From Chthonomonas calidirosea T49 (GTDB taxonomy: Bacteria > Armatimonadota > Chthonomonadetes > Chthonomonadales > Chthonomonadaceae), in assembly GCF_000427095.1 (NCBI RefSeq), contig NC_021487.1, positions 932,266-996,265 of the forward strand: a DNA stretch of 64,000 bases, in the 5' to 3' direction. Below the pieces are notes generated by a model. That model worked only from the letters and a program-made list of their open reading frames with translations. It was not told the DNA's origin and ran no database searches. This document shows positions 25,685 to 34,473 of the stretch, piece by piece. Each line of letters opens with the position of its first letter. Position 1 is the first letter of the stretch. The position numbers and the translations under genes are program-made.

Positions 25685-27649
25685 TCAGGGTTTTTGCACA
25701 ACGAGGGTATCTTGCAAAGCCTGTATTACCTGCCCCCAAAACTGTTGTTCTTTCCCATAGTCCGCCACAGCCACCTCCCCATTCCGTTGAACAAAACGGT
25801 CGGAAATCGTCACCCGGCTCCCATCGTCCGAGAGGGTCACCTTTCGATCGTAGGTTTCTAAAGGCCCCTCGATATGAACCGAGGCGGGCAGGTGCAACAC
25901 ACGACAGCCTTTCGGCAAGGTGACAGAGACGATGTCGCTGACGTGCGAGGGGTGCTCGATGACAATAGGCCAAACGCGCTTCGGTGCGGAGTAGGGACGT
26001 GCATCCACCTGGTTGAGTAGGACAGAGAAGGCCGGCAGTAAAAGGAGATTCCCTGCGTCGCGCCCCACGCTGGCAGCCTGCAGATGACAATCGAGCCCTA
26101 CGGCATCTTGCTCCGGCGCTTTTTCCGAAAGCGTGCATTCGTTGATCTCACCTGAGATTCCGAACTGTTGAATGAGCTGCCCCACAAAGGTTTTCCTGCG
26201 GTCTTCGGTAAGGTCACGCCATGTGCCCCTTACGCTTCGCGCCGTTTCGCCCTCTAAAATCGCCTTCTCCGTAACCGTGGCCGCCCCGTTCGCCCCTATA
26301 ACCATGGTGATGAGGAAATCGGCTCCCTCTTGCTCCGGTGTGCCGATGGGCACGGTTTGCAAGGTTCCCCCGTTTTCCGATACAACCAAAGCCTGTACCC
26401 CCTGATCGGCATCTGGGACTACGCCGTAGGGGCAGTCTTCAGCTGTCGGATCCATCCAAACGCTCTTGCCGTTTACCGAGGCCAAGGCGATGCAGTGGTT
26501 AAACGCGGTGAGCGAGGGTAGATCCGCCGTGAGAGGACGTAAACGGCCAGCATAAAGCAGCGCCGGCTGAGCTTCGATGCCCGCTAATCGCAGCATGGTG
26601 ATAAGCAGAATAACCTTGTCTTTACAGTCCCCATAGAGATTGCGGAACACCGTTGCGGCCGCATGAGGCTTGTAGGCCGAAAGCCCGAACTCTAGCCCTA
26701 CATACCGAACGTGATCGGTGACCCATCGGTAGATCGCGCTTGCACGCGCTTCCGGAGAGGTCAGGCCGGTGAGGAGCTGAGCGACTTTTTGCCTCATCGC
26801 ATCGTCGGACTGCCACTGCGGTGCACACAGTTTGTAAAACCAACGTCCAATCGCTTGCCAATCTGGCAGGCTAGAAATCTCCATCCACGCCCGCACATCC
26901 CCAATGGCCGGCATCGCCGTCTCTATAGGAATAGGGTCGAGAGGCCCCATCTGCCATGTTAACGTCTTGGTGTGCCCATCCTTGGAAATCGTTTCCGAGG
27001 TCTTAACGCCCTCCATATGATGCAGCCGAATGCGCAGATTCGTCATGCTCGCCGGCACATGTAGGGTGTAACGACTTAGCATCACCGGGAACGCATCGTT
27101 AAACCCCCAATAGGCCGTTACAAGCCCAGGGAAAAATGTGGGATGGGTGACGATCTTATAGGTGTAGTCTATAACGCAGTTGTCTTGGATGCCGGGCATG
27201 GAAAACCCGATGGCCACCGCGTCGTCGTACAGGGGGTAGTCGCTCTCCACGCCCTCTTGCCGTAACGAATTGAGAGGGACGGTAAGCACTTTTCCGTCTG
27301 GCTCAATGGTGCGCGCCGAGACAAGAGTTAGCTCCTGGAAGCTACTGTTAAACGGCAGATGCACCTCGGCCAACGCGCGCGCAGCCCTATCAAACAGCTT
27401 GTAGGTCTCGCGATAGATTCCTATGGTTGTGCCATCCGGCTCCACGGTAAGCTCGCCCAGATCTAGCAGTTTCACATAGTGACTGTTAGGCCACCGACTT
27501 TGATCCGGAGCTGTGCGCAACGCCTCCTGCAGGGTGGCATCGAGTGTGGGCGGGATCACCGGCTTTGTAGCCGATGGCGACTGCGCCAAAGCCAGCTGCT
27601 GCCCAACCATCCATCCCATCACAACAAAAACGACATGAGACCATTTCAT
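25685..27649 (-). CDS. DUF3857/transglutaminase-like secreted protein
   Basis: A 654-residue protein with an N-terminal signal peptide (MKWSHVVFVVMGWMVGQQLA, then LAQ), a DUF3857 beta domain and a transglutaminase-like core. The core has YGDCKDKVILLITMLRLAGI with the presumed catalytic Cys (about residue 340), FNHCIALA with the His and WMDPTAED with the Asp. DUF3857/transglutaminase proteins are periplasmic or secreted, and their substrates are mostly unknown; peptide cleavage or crosslinking is the usual guess. The gene converges on the tRNA-Sec gene, ending 17 bases from it. Confidence 0.88.
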   Translation of the reverse strand: MKWSHVVFVVMGWMVGQQLALAQSPSATKPVIPPTLDATLQEALRTAPDQSRWPNSHYVKLLDLGELTVEPDGTTIGIYRETYKLFDRAARALAEVHLPFNSSFQELTLVSARTIEPDGKVLTVPLNSLRQEGVESDYPLYDDAVAIGFSMPGIQDNCVIDYTYKIVTHPTFFPGLVTAYWGFNDAFPVMLSRYTLHVPASMTNLRIRLHHMEGVKTSETISKDGHTKTLTWQMGPLDPIPIETAMPAIGDVRAWMEISSLPDWQAIGRWFYKLCAPQWQSDDAMRQKVAQLLTGLTSPEARASAIYRWVTDHVRYVGLEFGLSAYKPHAAATVFRNLYGDCKDKVILLITMLRLAGIEAQPALLYAGRLRPLTADLPSLTAFNHCIALASVNGKSVWMDPTAEDCPYGVVPDADQGVQALVVSENGGTLQTVPIGTPEQEGADFLITMVIGANGAATVTEKAILEGETARSVRGTWRDLTEDRRKTFVGQLIQQFGISGEINECTLSEKAPEQDAVGLDCHLQAASVGRDAGNLLLLPAFSVLLNQVDARPYSAPKRVWPIVIEHPSHVSDIVSVTLPKGCRVLHLPASVHIEGPLETYDRKVTLSDDGSRVTISDRFVQRNGEVAVADYGKEQQFWGQVIQALQDTLVVQKP

Positions 27650-27739
27650 GTTGCTGAATTCGCCTTTCTACCGATGTTCTCCTGCCTGGGGCCACAGCGG
27701 TAGCCATTAGACTGGTATAATTTTTACGAGGAGAGAGCC

Positions 27740-28480
27740 ATGCGGTGTCAACAGTGCGGACAAGAGATCGAGCCCTTTGCATCCACATGCCCCTATTGTG
27801 GCACCAGGCTACAGGTCTCAAGCTTAACAGTCCCCACTCCTCAGACCACAATCCAGCAGGCCCCTGCGGGCGCAGTGTCTTATTCCACTACGACCTCTCC
27901 TTCCACCATAACGGAACGCTGTCTTGTATGCGGAGCAACGATTCCGGCCCGTAACATAGCGTGCCCCCAATGTCGCACCCCACGAGGGATGGTGGTTGAT
28001 CCCTATGACCCTACCTGTAGCCGCTATCTCTTAGTGGTTCCCCAGTCCATGGCTCCTCGCAGCGTAGCCGATCGCCTTGATACTTCGGTTTTATCAAGCT
28101 GGCACTGGGGAGCGGCCTTCCTTACCCTTTTCTGGGCATAGAGCCAGCGGCTGCGCGCGCATGTGATCATAAGCGTCGTCTTCAACGCGCTCTTCCTGTT
28201 GGTGTTGGGTTACAGTGCCCTCTTTCTATCTTCAAACAGCAAGGCTTCCGACGAAGTGGCCGTCTTCTTTTTGCTTTGGACACTGATCTGGTGTGGATTG
28301 CGCCTCTACTATGGCTTTTCCGGCATGCAGATCGCTCGGCAAAGTGGCCGCTATAGCGATCTGGAAACGTTTCTCGCGGTTCAGAAAAAGTGGCAACGCG
28401 CTGGGCTTATTGCCTTTATCGGCTACACCGTTCTACTTGTTATTGGGCTCGTCCTCATTAATATCAACAATCCCTTATGA
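27740..28480 (+). pseudogene. Double zinc-ribbon membrane protein interrupted by an in-frame TAG
   Basis: The ATG at 27740 has a GAGGAGAG ribosome site and a TATAAT 18 bases before that start codon. Two zinc ribbons (CQQCGQEIEPFASTCPYCG and CLVCGATIPARNIACPQC) are followed by LSSWHWGAAFLTLFWA and a TAG at 28139-28141. The same frame continues without shift: SQRLRAHVIISVVFNALFLL, a second hydrophobic segment (LWTLIWCGLRLYYGF), a Q-K-K-W amphipathic stretch and a final helix, ending at 28480. Zinc-ribbon plus membrane proteins of this shape usually read W-x-W-G-A-F-F-L-x-x-x-W followed by further helices, so one gene of 246 codons with an amber codon (perhaps from TGG) is the simplest reading. 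The function is unknown. It is 13 bases upstream of the aminotransferase gene. Confidence 0.7.
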
Positions 28481-28493
28481 AAGGAAAGATAGT

Positions 28494-29690
28494 ATGCACA
28501 TTTCGCAGCGAGCACGTAACACAGCTCCCTCTCCTACGTTAGCTATCACGGCCCGTGCCAAGGCGCTAGCCGCGCAAGGCAAGGATGTCATAGGCTTCGG
28601 CGCGGGAGAGCCGGACTTCGATACCCCCGACCACATCAAACAGGCGGCCGTTGCTGCCCTGGAGGCCGGCTACACGAAATATACTCCTAGCAGCGGTGAT
28701 GCCGACCTTAAGCAGGCCATCGTTGAGAAACTGGCACGCGATAATGGGCTGCACTATAAGCCCTCTCAAGTCATCGTCTCGTGCGGCGCCAAACACTCCC
28801 TTTACAACATTATGCAGGCGCTGCTCGACCCTGGCGATGAGGTGATCATCCCCGTTCCCTATTGGGTTACCTATCCAGAACAGGTCAAACTTGCCGACGG
28901 CGTCCCCGTCTTTGTACCAACCGACCCGAAAAACGACTTCATGCCAACTCGTGAAGCTCTCCGTCAAGCCATCACCTCACGAACGCGGGCCATCGTGCTG
29001 AATTCACCCTGCAACCCCACCGGTGCCGTGGCGTCGCGTCAAACGATAAAAGAGATCGTATCGTTGTGCATTCAACACCAGATCTATCTTATCAGTGACG
29101 AGATCTACGAGAAGCTGATCTACGATGGCCGCCAACATGTTAGCCCAGCCGCCCTAGGCAGTGAGAGTTTTCAATATACCATTACCGTGAATGGCTGCTC
29201 CAAAGCCTACTCCATGACGGGCTGGCGCATCGGCTATGTGGCTTCGGCGAATGAAGAGTTTATCGCCGCTATGGGGAGACTGCAGGATCAGTCCACTTCC
29301 AACCCCACCTCTATCGCTCAGAAGGCCGCAGTTGCCGCCCTCCTTGGGCCTCAGGAACCGGTGGAGCAGATGCGACAGGCTTTTGAAGCGCGGCGTAACG
29401 CCATGGTGGAACGCCTAAACGCCATGCCCGGCGTTCACTGCCCCATGCCGGGAGGCGCTTTTTACGCCTTCCCCGACATCTCGGCCCTGCTTGGGCGCAA
29501 AGCGGGAAGCAAAGTGATCGCCTCTTCGGACGCGCTGGCCGAATTCCTTCTCGATGAGGCCGGTGTGGCCGTGGTGCCCGGCTCTGGCTTTGGTGCCGAC
29601 ACGCACATCCGCCTCTCTTACGCCACCTCTATGGAGAAGATCGAGAAAGGCCTGGAACGGATGGCTCAGGCTCTTCGCAAACTAGAGTAG
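28494..29690 (+). CDS. aspC: Pyridoxal-phosphate aspartate aminotransferase
   Basis: A 398-residue class I/II aminotransferase of the aspartate aminotransferase Ib subgroup, which moves the amino group of aspartate to 2-oxoglutarate in the cytoplasm. The motifs are GAGEPDFDTP, the NSPCNPTGAV loop, SDEIYEKLIYDG and NGCSKAYSMTGWRIGY with the PLP lysine (about residue 238), and the substrate-binding Arg in HIRLSYA near the C-terminus. The ATG at 28494 (MHISQRARN) is chosen because of AAAGGAAAG just upstream; the frame is open further, into the previous gene. The exact specificity (aspartate or prephenate) is not settled by sequence alone. Confidence 0.88.
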   Translation: MHISQRARNTAPSPTLAITARAKALAAQGKDVIGFGAGEPDFDTPDHIKQAAVAALEAGYTKYTPSSGDADLKQAIVEKLARDNGLHYKPSQVIVSCGAKHSLYNIMQALLDPGDEVIIPVPYWVTYPEQVKLADGVPVFVPTDPKNDFMPTREALRQAITSRTRAIVLNSPCNPTGAVASRQTIKEIVSLCIQHQIYLISDEIYEKLIYDGRQHVSPAALGSESFQYTITVNGCSKAYSMTGWRIGYVASANEEFIAAMGRLQDQSTSNPTSIAQKAAVAALLGPQEPVEQMRQAFEARRNAMVERLNAMPGVHCPMPGGAFYAFPDISALLGRKAGSKVIASSDALAEFLLDEAGVAVVPGSGFGADTHIRLSYATSMEKIEKGLERMAQALRKLE

Positions 29691-29716
29691 GAAGCGCGTG
29701 ATGAGGAGAAGGCCGT

Positions 29717-30466
29717 ATGCTGGATAGAGAAGAGCTCACGGAAAATAGCACCGTCTTACCCTTAGATAAGCTACAACAGCTTGAACAGAGACTGGGGGTA
29801 GATTTTCGTCGAAAAGAGCTGCTCGCACAGGCCATCACGCATCGCTCTGCCGTCTCCTCGCATCAGCTTCAAAGCAACGAACGGTTGGAGTTTCTTGGGG
29901 ATGCCATCATCGGCCTTATCGTGGCAGAATGGCTCTTCAAGCACCATCCCGACGTGACAGAGGGCACCCTCGCTAAGGCAAAAGCCTACGCCGTTAGCGA
30001 GCAGGCCCTCGTCGAAGCCGCACGCCGACTCGGCATCGAGGAGTTTGTCGTTGTCGCCTACCCCGAATCCCTCCTAGAGGGGCGCGGTGGACGCGCGATC
30101 TTGGCCGACGCTTTCGAGGCCATCGTGGCCGCTCTCTATCTCGACCGGGGCCTAGTTGCCACCAAAAAGTTCGTGGAGAGGGCCATGGCCGACATCATTC
30201 AAGAGGCTATTAAAGAGAGCTACCGCCGCGATTACAAGTCCACACTCCAAGAGCTCGTCCAAGCCCAATATCGTCTTACCCCGGTCTATCGCATCCGAAC
30301 GGAGTACGGCAGCGACCACGATAAAACGTTTGAGGCCGAGGTGCTGCTGCACGAGCGCCCGCTGGGGTACGGGGTAGGCAAAAGCAAAAAGGAGGCCGAA
30401 CAAGAAGCGGCCCGTGCGGCGCTAGCTCATTGGAGCCAAATGGAAAGGGAAGACGAAAACAAGTAA
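29717..30466 (+). CDS. rnc: Ribonuclease III
   Basis: A 249-residue RNase III that cleaves double-stranded RNA, including rRNA precursors. The catalytic domain has NERLEFLGDAIIGLIVAEWL (signature with Glu and Asp) and LADAFEAIVAALYLDRG with the second metal ligands. The C-terminal double-stranded RNA-binding domain starts near residue 175 (DYKSTLQELVQAQ) and ends with GKSKKEAEQEAARAAL. Length is normal. It is downstream of aspC by 26 bases with a GAGGAGAAGG ribosome site, so likely in the same transcript. Confidence 0.95.
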   Translation: MLDREELTENSTVLPLDKLQQLEQRLGVDFRRKELLAQAITHRSAVSSHQLQSNERLEFLGDAIIGLIVAEWLFKHHPDVTEGTLAKAKAYAVSEQALVEAARRLGIEEFVVVAYPESLLEGRGGRAILADAFEAIVAALYLDRGLVATKKFVERAMADIIQEAIKESYRRDYKSTLQELVQAQYRLTPVYRIRTEYGSDHDKTFEAEVLLHERPLGYGVGKSKKEAEQEAARAALAHWSQMEREDENK

Positions 30467-30619
30467 AATTGCTGGTTTTTGTTGATAATCTAATGTTTGC
30501 TTGCTTATTACGCTTTCAAGCGATTTGAAGTATGTTAAAATGATCATGGTATCCCACTGGATAAATCAGGCTGTTCAGTAGCCCTCCAGCGATACACTCC
30601 AAGAACGGAAAAGAAGTAG

Positions 30620-31366
30620 ATGAAGCTGTACCCTTATCTGCGATCACGCACAACGTTCTGCCTTACGTTTTGCCTGCTTATCCCCTCGCAACTTGCCCGG
30701 TCGCAGGTCTTTCAACGAGGAGGCACTTTCACTCTCGTCGCCCAAAACGCACCGGATAACTTTACATCCACATTCTCCATTAGCTCCTCCCCTATCACCA
30801 TCTCCGCCGATAACGGAAAGCTGCAGATCACCGAATCGATTCACGCTATCTCTTTAAACTCAGAGTGGCTCGTGCTCGACATCGAAACGACAAACGGCGG
30901 CCCGCTTGCCGGCGATCCAACCCAGCGCTGGAGCTATGACCTTTTCTATCCTTTCCAGCAAACCGCCTTTGTGGACGAAGTAGCCGGCTATTGGAGTTTC
31001 AATGAACAGGCCTACTCCCCCATCACTCCGTTCGGGACGGGCTTTTTGGCCTCCACCGCTCCGAATCCGCTTGATCCCAGCCTTGGGCCGGTTTTCGACG
31101 TTATGCACAACCCGCCGGCAGGCCCTTATCCCCCTTTCTCCTTTCGCCATGGCTCCATCATTCTATCGCCGTACAACATCTTGGCAAATGGAGGGGTGAA
31201 CCCAAGCCAAGCAAACGGTTTCCACTACTTGGTACACGCCTTTAGCGCTGCCGTCCCAGAGTTGAATGGGGCCGCAGCACTTTTGGCGACCCTAGGTTTA
31301 GGCGGCCTGCTGAGCCGTTTACGGAGAAAAAGCCATAGACCGCGGCCTCCACGGCTCTACCGCTGA
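30620..31366 (+). CDS. Exported PEP-CTERM-like protein
   Basis: A 248-residue exported protein with an N-terminal signal peptide (hydrophobic FCLTFCLLIPSQLA, then RSQ) and a sorting-tail-like C-terminus: VPELNGAAALLATLGLGG, then LLSRLRRK. That is the V-P-E, hydrophobic, basic order of PEP-CTERM domains, which an exosortase normally processes. The tail is followed by an unusual 12-15 residue basic Pro/Arg stretch. The middle is beta-rich and not recognised. It is monocistronic, with a terminator-like hairpin 19 bases after the stop shared with the convergent gene. Confidence 0.65.
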   Translation: MKLYPYLRSRTTFCLTFCLLIPSQLARSQVFQRGGTFTLVAQNAPDNFTSTFSISSSPITISADNGKLQITESIHAISLNSEWLVLDIETTNGGPLAGDPTQRWSYDLFYPFQQTAFVDEVAGYWSFNEQAYSPITPFGTGFLASTAPNPLDPSLGPVFDVMHNPPAGPYPPFSFRHGSIILSPYNILANGGVNPSQANGFHYLVHAFSAAVPELNGAAALLATLGLGGLLSRLRRKSHRPRPPRLYR

Positions 31367-31384
31367 GGCCTCTCGCCTAAAAAA

Positions 31385-31406
31385 GAGGGCGCCTAAAGGC
31401 GCCCTC
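31385..31406 (-). terminator. Rho-independent terminator shared by convergent genes
   Basis: A perfect 9-bp GC-rich stem (GAGGGCGCC) with loop TAAA. In the minus direction a run of six T follows directly, so it serves the Fe-S carrier gene; on the plus strand it is followed by AATTATAAG and may act weakly for the PEP-CTERM-like gene. Confidence 0.85.
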
Positions 31407-31441
31407 AATTATAAGCTCACAAACGTCCCTGACAACACCAA

Positions 31442-31852
31442 CTAGTGGCAACCGCAGCCAGGGCCACAACCGCCATCGGCGTCGCTCTCTCCCGCCTCCT
31501 CGGTGGAGAAAGAGCTGCCACAGCCGCAGGTGCGGATGGCGTTGGGGTTATCAATCTTGAAACCGCCCCCCATGACGTCTTCCACATAGTCAATGGAGGA
31601 GCCCTTGATATACTGAATGCTGAGAGAATCTACCACCACTTTAACACCATGGCAGTCGTAGACGAAATCGTCTTCTTCCACCACGTCGTCAATGGCCATG
31701 CCATAGCTTAGGCCGGAGCATCCGCCGCCCTGCACAAAAACGCGCAGAGCTGCGTCGGCCTTTCCTTGACTCTCCAACAGACCACGAATCTCTTGAGCGG
31801 CTCGCTCAGTTAACACGATTCCGGGATTAACCGGAGTATCTATAGAGGCCAT
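31442..31852 (-). CDS. erpA: Iron-sulfur cluster carrier, ErpA/HesB family
   Basis: A-type Fe-S carrier of 136 residues. The three conserved cysteines are present in GGGCSGLSYGMAI and in CGCGSSF, with the usual GGGFKIDNPNA between. Such proteins receive clusters from the scaffold and hand them to targets. A clear AAGGAG stands before the ATG at 31852. The odd feature is a C-terminal tail after GSSFS of about 20 residues rich in Gly, Cys and acidic residues (ADGGCGPGCGCH), which most family members lack. Whether it is ErpA, IscA or SufA in function cannot be decided here. Confidence 0.88.
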   Translation of the reverse strand: MASIDTPVNPGIVLTERAAQEIRGLLESQGKADAALRVFVQGGGCSGLSYGMAIDDVVEEDDFVYDCHGVKVVVDSLSIQYIKGSSIDYVEDVMGGGFKIDNPNAIRTCGCGSSFSTEEAGESDADGGCGPGCGCH

Positions 31853-31948
31853 ACGAACTCCTTATCCTGTTCTACACGGCTTCCGAAAAGAAGCTTCTTG
31901 TGTGTGCGCTAATATCATTTTACGTTAGAGACGCAGAAAAATGCAACG

Positions 31949-34252
31949 TCAGACAGCGCGAAGTTTGTTGATCTCCGATTGAATTCGCACGAGATTCGCG
32001 TATACCCCGTCCTTCTCCATCAGCTCCTCATGCGTGCCCATTTCGACCATCTTGCCCTCCTTCATGACCACAAGCCTATCGGCGTTGCGCAATGTCGAAA
32101 GGCGGTGGGCGATGGCAAAGGTCGTGCGCCCCTCCACCAAACGCGCGATGGCCTCTTGAATCTGCTTTTCGGCCTCCGTATCCACACTGGCCGTGGCCTC
32201 ATCCAAAATAAGGATCTTCGGGTTGTGCAGAATGGCACGCGCTATGGAGATGCGCTGGCGCTCTCCACCGGAAACGCGCTGCCCTCTTTCGCCCACCTGC
32301 GTGTCGTAACCGTCTGGAAAACGCAGAATAAACTCATGGCAGTTGGCAGCTTTGGCAGCACGCATCACCTCCTCGGGGGTCGCCTCCGGATGCGCATAGG
32401 CGATGTTATCGCGAATCGTTCCTGGAAAGAGGAACGGCTCCTGGGGCACGATGCCGAAGTGGCGATGATAGTCCTCTAGCCGAATATCGCGAATATCTAC
32501 CCCATCTATCGTAATGCGTCCCTCAGTTACATCGTAGAAACGCGACAGCAGGTTGATAATGGTCGTTTTTCCAGCCCCACTATGCCCTACGAGACCGATC
32601 ATCTCGCCTGGCTTCACCTCAAGGTTAAAGTTCTCCAGCGCATAGTGCGCCTTGTCGTAAGAGAAGGAGACGTTCTCAAACTTCACCTCGCCGCGCATCG
32701 TCGGCATGGGCACCGAGTTTTCGCTATCGCGAATGTCGGGCTCGGTATCGAGGATCTCAAAAACCCGCTCGGCCGCTGTCATGGAGCGCGTAGACCAGTC
32801 CATTACCTGGCTGAAGTTCATGAAGGGCTGATAAAACTGCATGAGATAGCCGTTAAACATGGTCAACTCGCCGATGGTCATGATGCCGTGGTTTTGCAAC
32901 ACCTTGCTTCCGCCGGCGATCCAGATAATGTAGGAGCCCGCGCTCATTAGCAGCCCCAACAAAGGCCAGTAGGTCGCACGAAATGCGTTTGCCTCAAAGC
33001 TTGCACGGAAAACCGCCTCGGCTCGGCGTCGAAAACGCTCCACCTCCCGATGCTCTTGAGCAAAGGCTTTCACCACCTTAATGCCCGATAGAGCGCTGTT
33101 AAGCGCCGAGTAGAGCTTGCTGATACGATGCCACACCACATGAAATCGAGCGCGAGCGCGCGGCATAAACCAGCGGGTGAGGAAAAAGATGAAAGGCGCC
33201 GGAATGAGCATGAGCAGCGCTAACTGCCAGTTAATGCGGAAAAGAACGAGGCCTATACCCACCAGCGTAAGCGTGTTAGAAACGAGCCACGGTATGCCCC
33301 CCGTAATGAAGTCCCACAGGTTGTCGGCATCGTTGGTGATGCGCGACATCACCGAGCCGGTGCTTCGCTTGTCGTAATACCCCAAAGAAAACTGGCTTAG
33401 CTTGCGGAAAAGCGCCATGCGGATATCCATGCTTACCCGTCCACCAAGCCATGGATTCAGGCGCTGCTGTCCATAGTTGATCGCCGCGCTTAGCACTCGC
33501 ATGCAGGCGAGCAACAAAACCCACATCACAAGCGGTAGCAGGCGATGATCGTTGGCACGAGTCTGGCGAATCAGCAGATCCACCATGCGGCCCACAATGT
33601 AAGGGGGCGTGAGATCGGTCACCGTGGAACAGAGCAGAAGCGCCAACCCCAGCGCCACCAACCCTTTATAGGGTGCGAGGAAACTGAACAGCCGAATGAG
33701 CGTCGCCCGCTTGTCAATACAGGCGGGGCATACATTCGTCTCCGGTGGTAAGATACGATGGCAACGCGGACACAACCTCTTGCGCGTCTCTTTCAGCGCC
33801 TCCAAATGAGGCTCTTCGCCTTTGACCATCGCGTTCAGCTGACGCGCAATGGCGTTTGCCTCCGCCACCACCGAGAGAGAATAACGTAACAACGGAATGA
33901 CGGTTGTATCCGTCTCTAGCTCGATAAGGCCGTTGCCCACCTGCATTTCTGCTGTCACACGGCGTACGCTCGAAAGAGGTATGGCATAGCGTATCTCCGC
34001 CGAGCCTTCGCCATCTGGGGCAAAAACGTAGATGTGCGTATCGTCAACCACCAACCATTCGGTGGCAAACTCACCGGCAACGTTGAGGTCGGTGGCGAAG
34101 GTGATGCGCGGGGTAATTGCAGTTGGGAAACCTGTGTCGGAGCCAAGAAGTTTTTGTAAAGTTTCGTCCGCTTGCTCGTCTTTTAGGTCGCCGGCACGTA
34201 GGGTGCGCAGACTGTTTTCGACCTCTTCCGGCAGCGTTTCGAGAATCGGCAT
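31949..34252 (-). CDS. ABC exporter with N-terminal PH-like domain and zinc ribbon
   Basis: A 767-residue ABC half-exporter. The first 155 residues form a beta-rich domain (WLVVDDTHIYVFA, IELETDTTVIPLL), followed by a zinc ribbon (CPRCHRILPPETNVCPAC, about 160-177). The six-helix exporter domain runs from about 185 to 490 and the ATPase domain from about 515: Walker A VGHSGAGKT (about 552-560), signature VSGGERQR, Walker B ILILDEATA. The core resembles MsbA-like lipid or drug exporters that work as dimers in the inner membrane. The N-terminal extension is not part of that family and may regulate it. It is followed on the minus strand by erpA after an 96-base gap, but they need not be related. 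Confidence 0.88.
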   Translation of the reverse strand: MPILETLPEEVENSLRTLRAGDLKDEQADETLQKLLGSDTGFPTAITPRITFATDLNVAGEFATEWLVVDDTHIYVFAPDGEGSAEIRYAIPLSSVRRVTAEMQVGNGLIELETDTTVIPLLRYSLSVVAEANAIARQLNAMVKGEEPHLEALKETRKRLCPRCHRILPPETNVCPACIDKRATLIRLFSFLAPYKGLVALGLALLLCSTVTDLTPPYIVGRMVDLLIRQTRANDHRLLPLVMWVLLLACMRVLSAAINYGQQRLNPWLGGRVSMDIRMALFRKLSQFSLGYYDKRSTGSVMSRITNDADNLWDFITGGIPWLVSNTLTLVGIGLVLFRINWQLALLMLIPAPFIFFLTRWFMPRARARFHVVWHRISKLYSALNSALSGIKVVKAFAQEHREVERFRRRAEAVFRASFEANAFRATYWPLLGLLMSAGSYIIWIAGGSKVLQNHGIMTIGELTMFNGYLMQFYQPFMNFSQVMDWSTRSMTAAERVFEILDTEPDIRDSENSVPMPTMRGEVKFENVSFSYDKAHYALENFNLEVKPGEMIGLVGHSGAGKTTIINLLSRFYDVTEGRITIDGVDIRDIRLEDYHRHFGIVPQEPFLFPGTIRDNIAYAHPEATPEEVMRAAKAANCHEFILRFPDGYDTQVGERGQRVSGGERQRISIARAILHNPKILILDEATASVDTEAEKQIQEAIARLVEGRTTFAIAHRLSTLRNADRLVVMKEGKMVEMGTHEELMEKDGVYANLVRIQSEINKLRAV

Positions 34253-34473
34253 TGGTATGCGCTTCTCCGAATTAGGTTCATTTCGTAATACTACGTTTCA
34301 AGTTCTGATTTGGTTCGTTAAATCAAAAGTTTTGTGTTCAAAAAAGTTCTCCTCCTTCGCCACTCGCTATACATCTCCCCCTCTGCCGAAGCGACGCGCA
34401 TTTTTGGATGCAGGAAAGAACAGAGCCGATGGCGAAATAAATTTAAAACGTTGTAGAGGAGCTTACCGCTAAC

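Noticed and set aside
25602-26138. A 178-residue minus-strand frame ending in VGIEPTRDEIGSPLARF
   Set aside because: The ending is the antisense translation of the tRNA-Sec gene, a well-known false protein, and the rest is out of frame within the DUF3857 gene.
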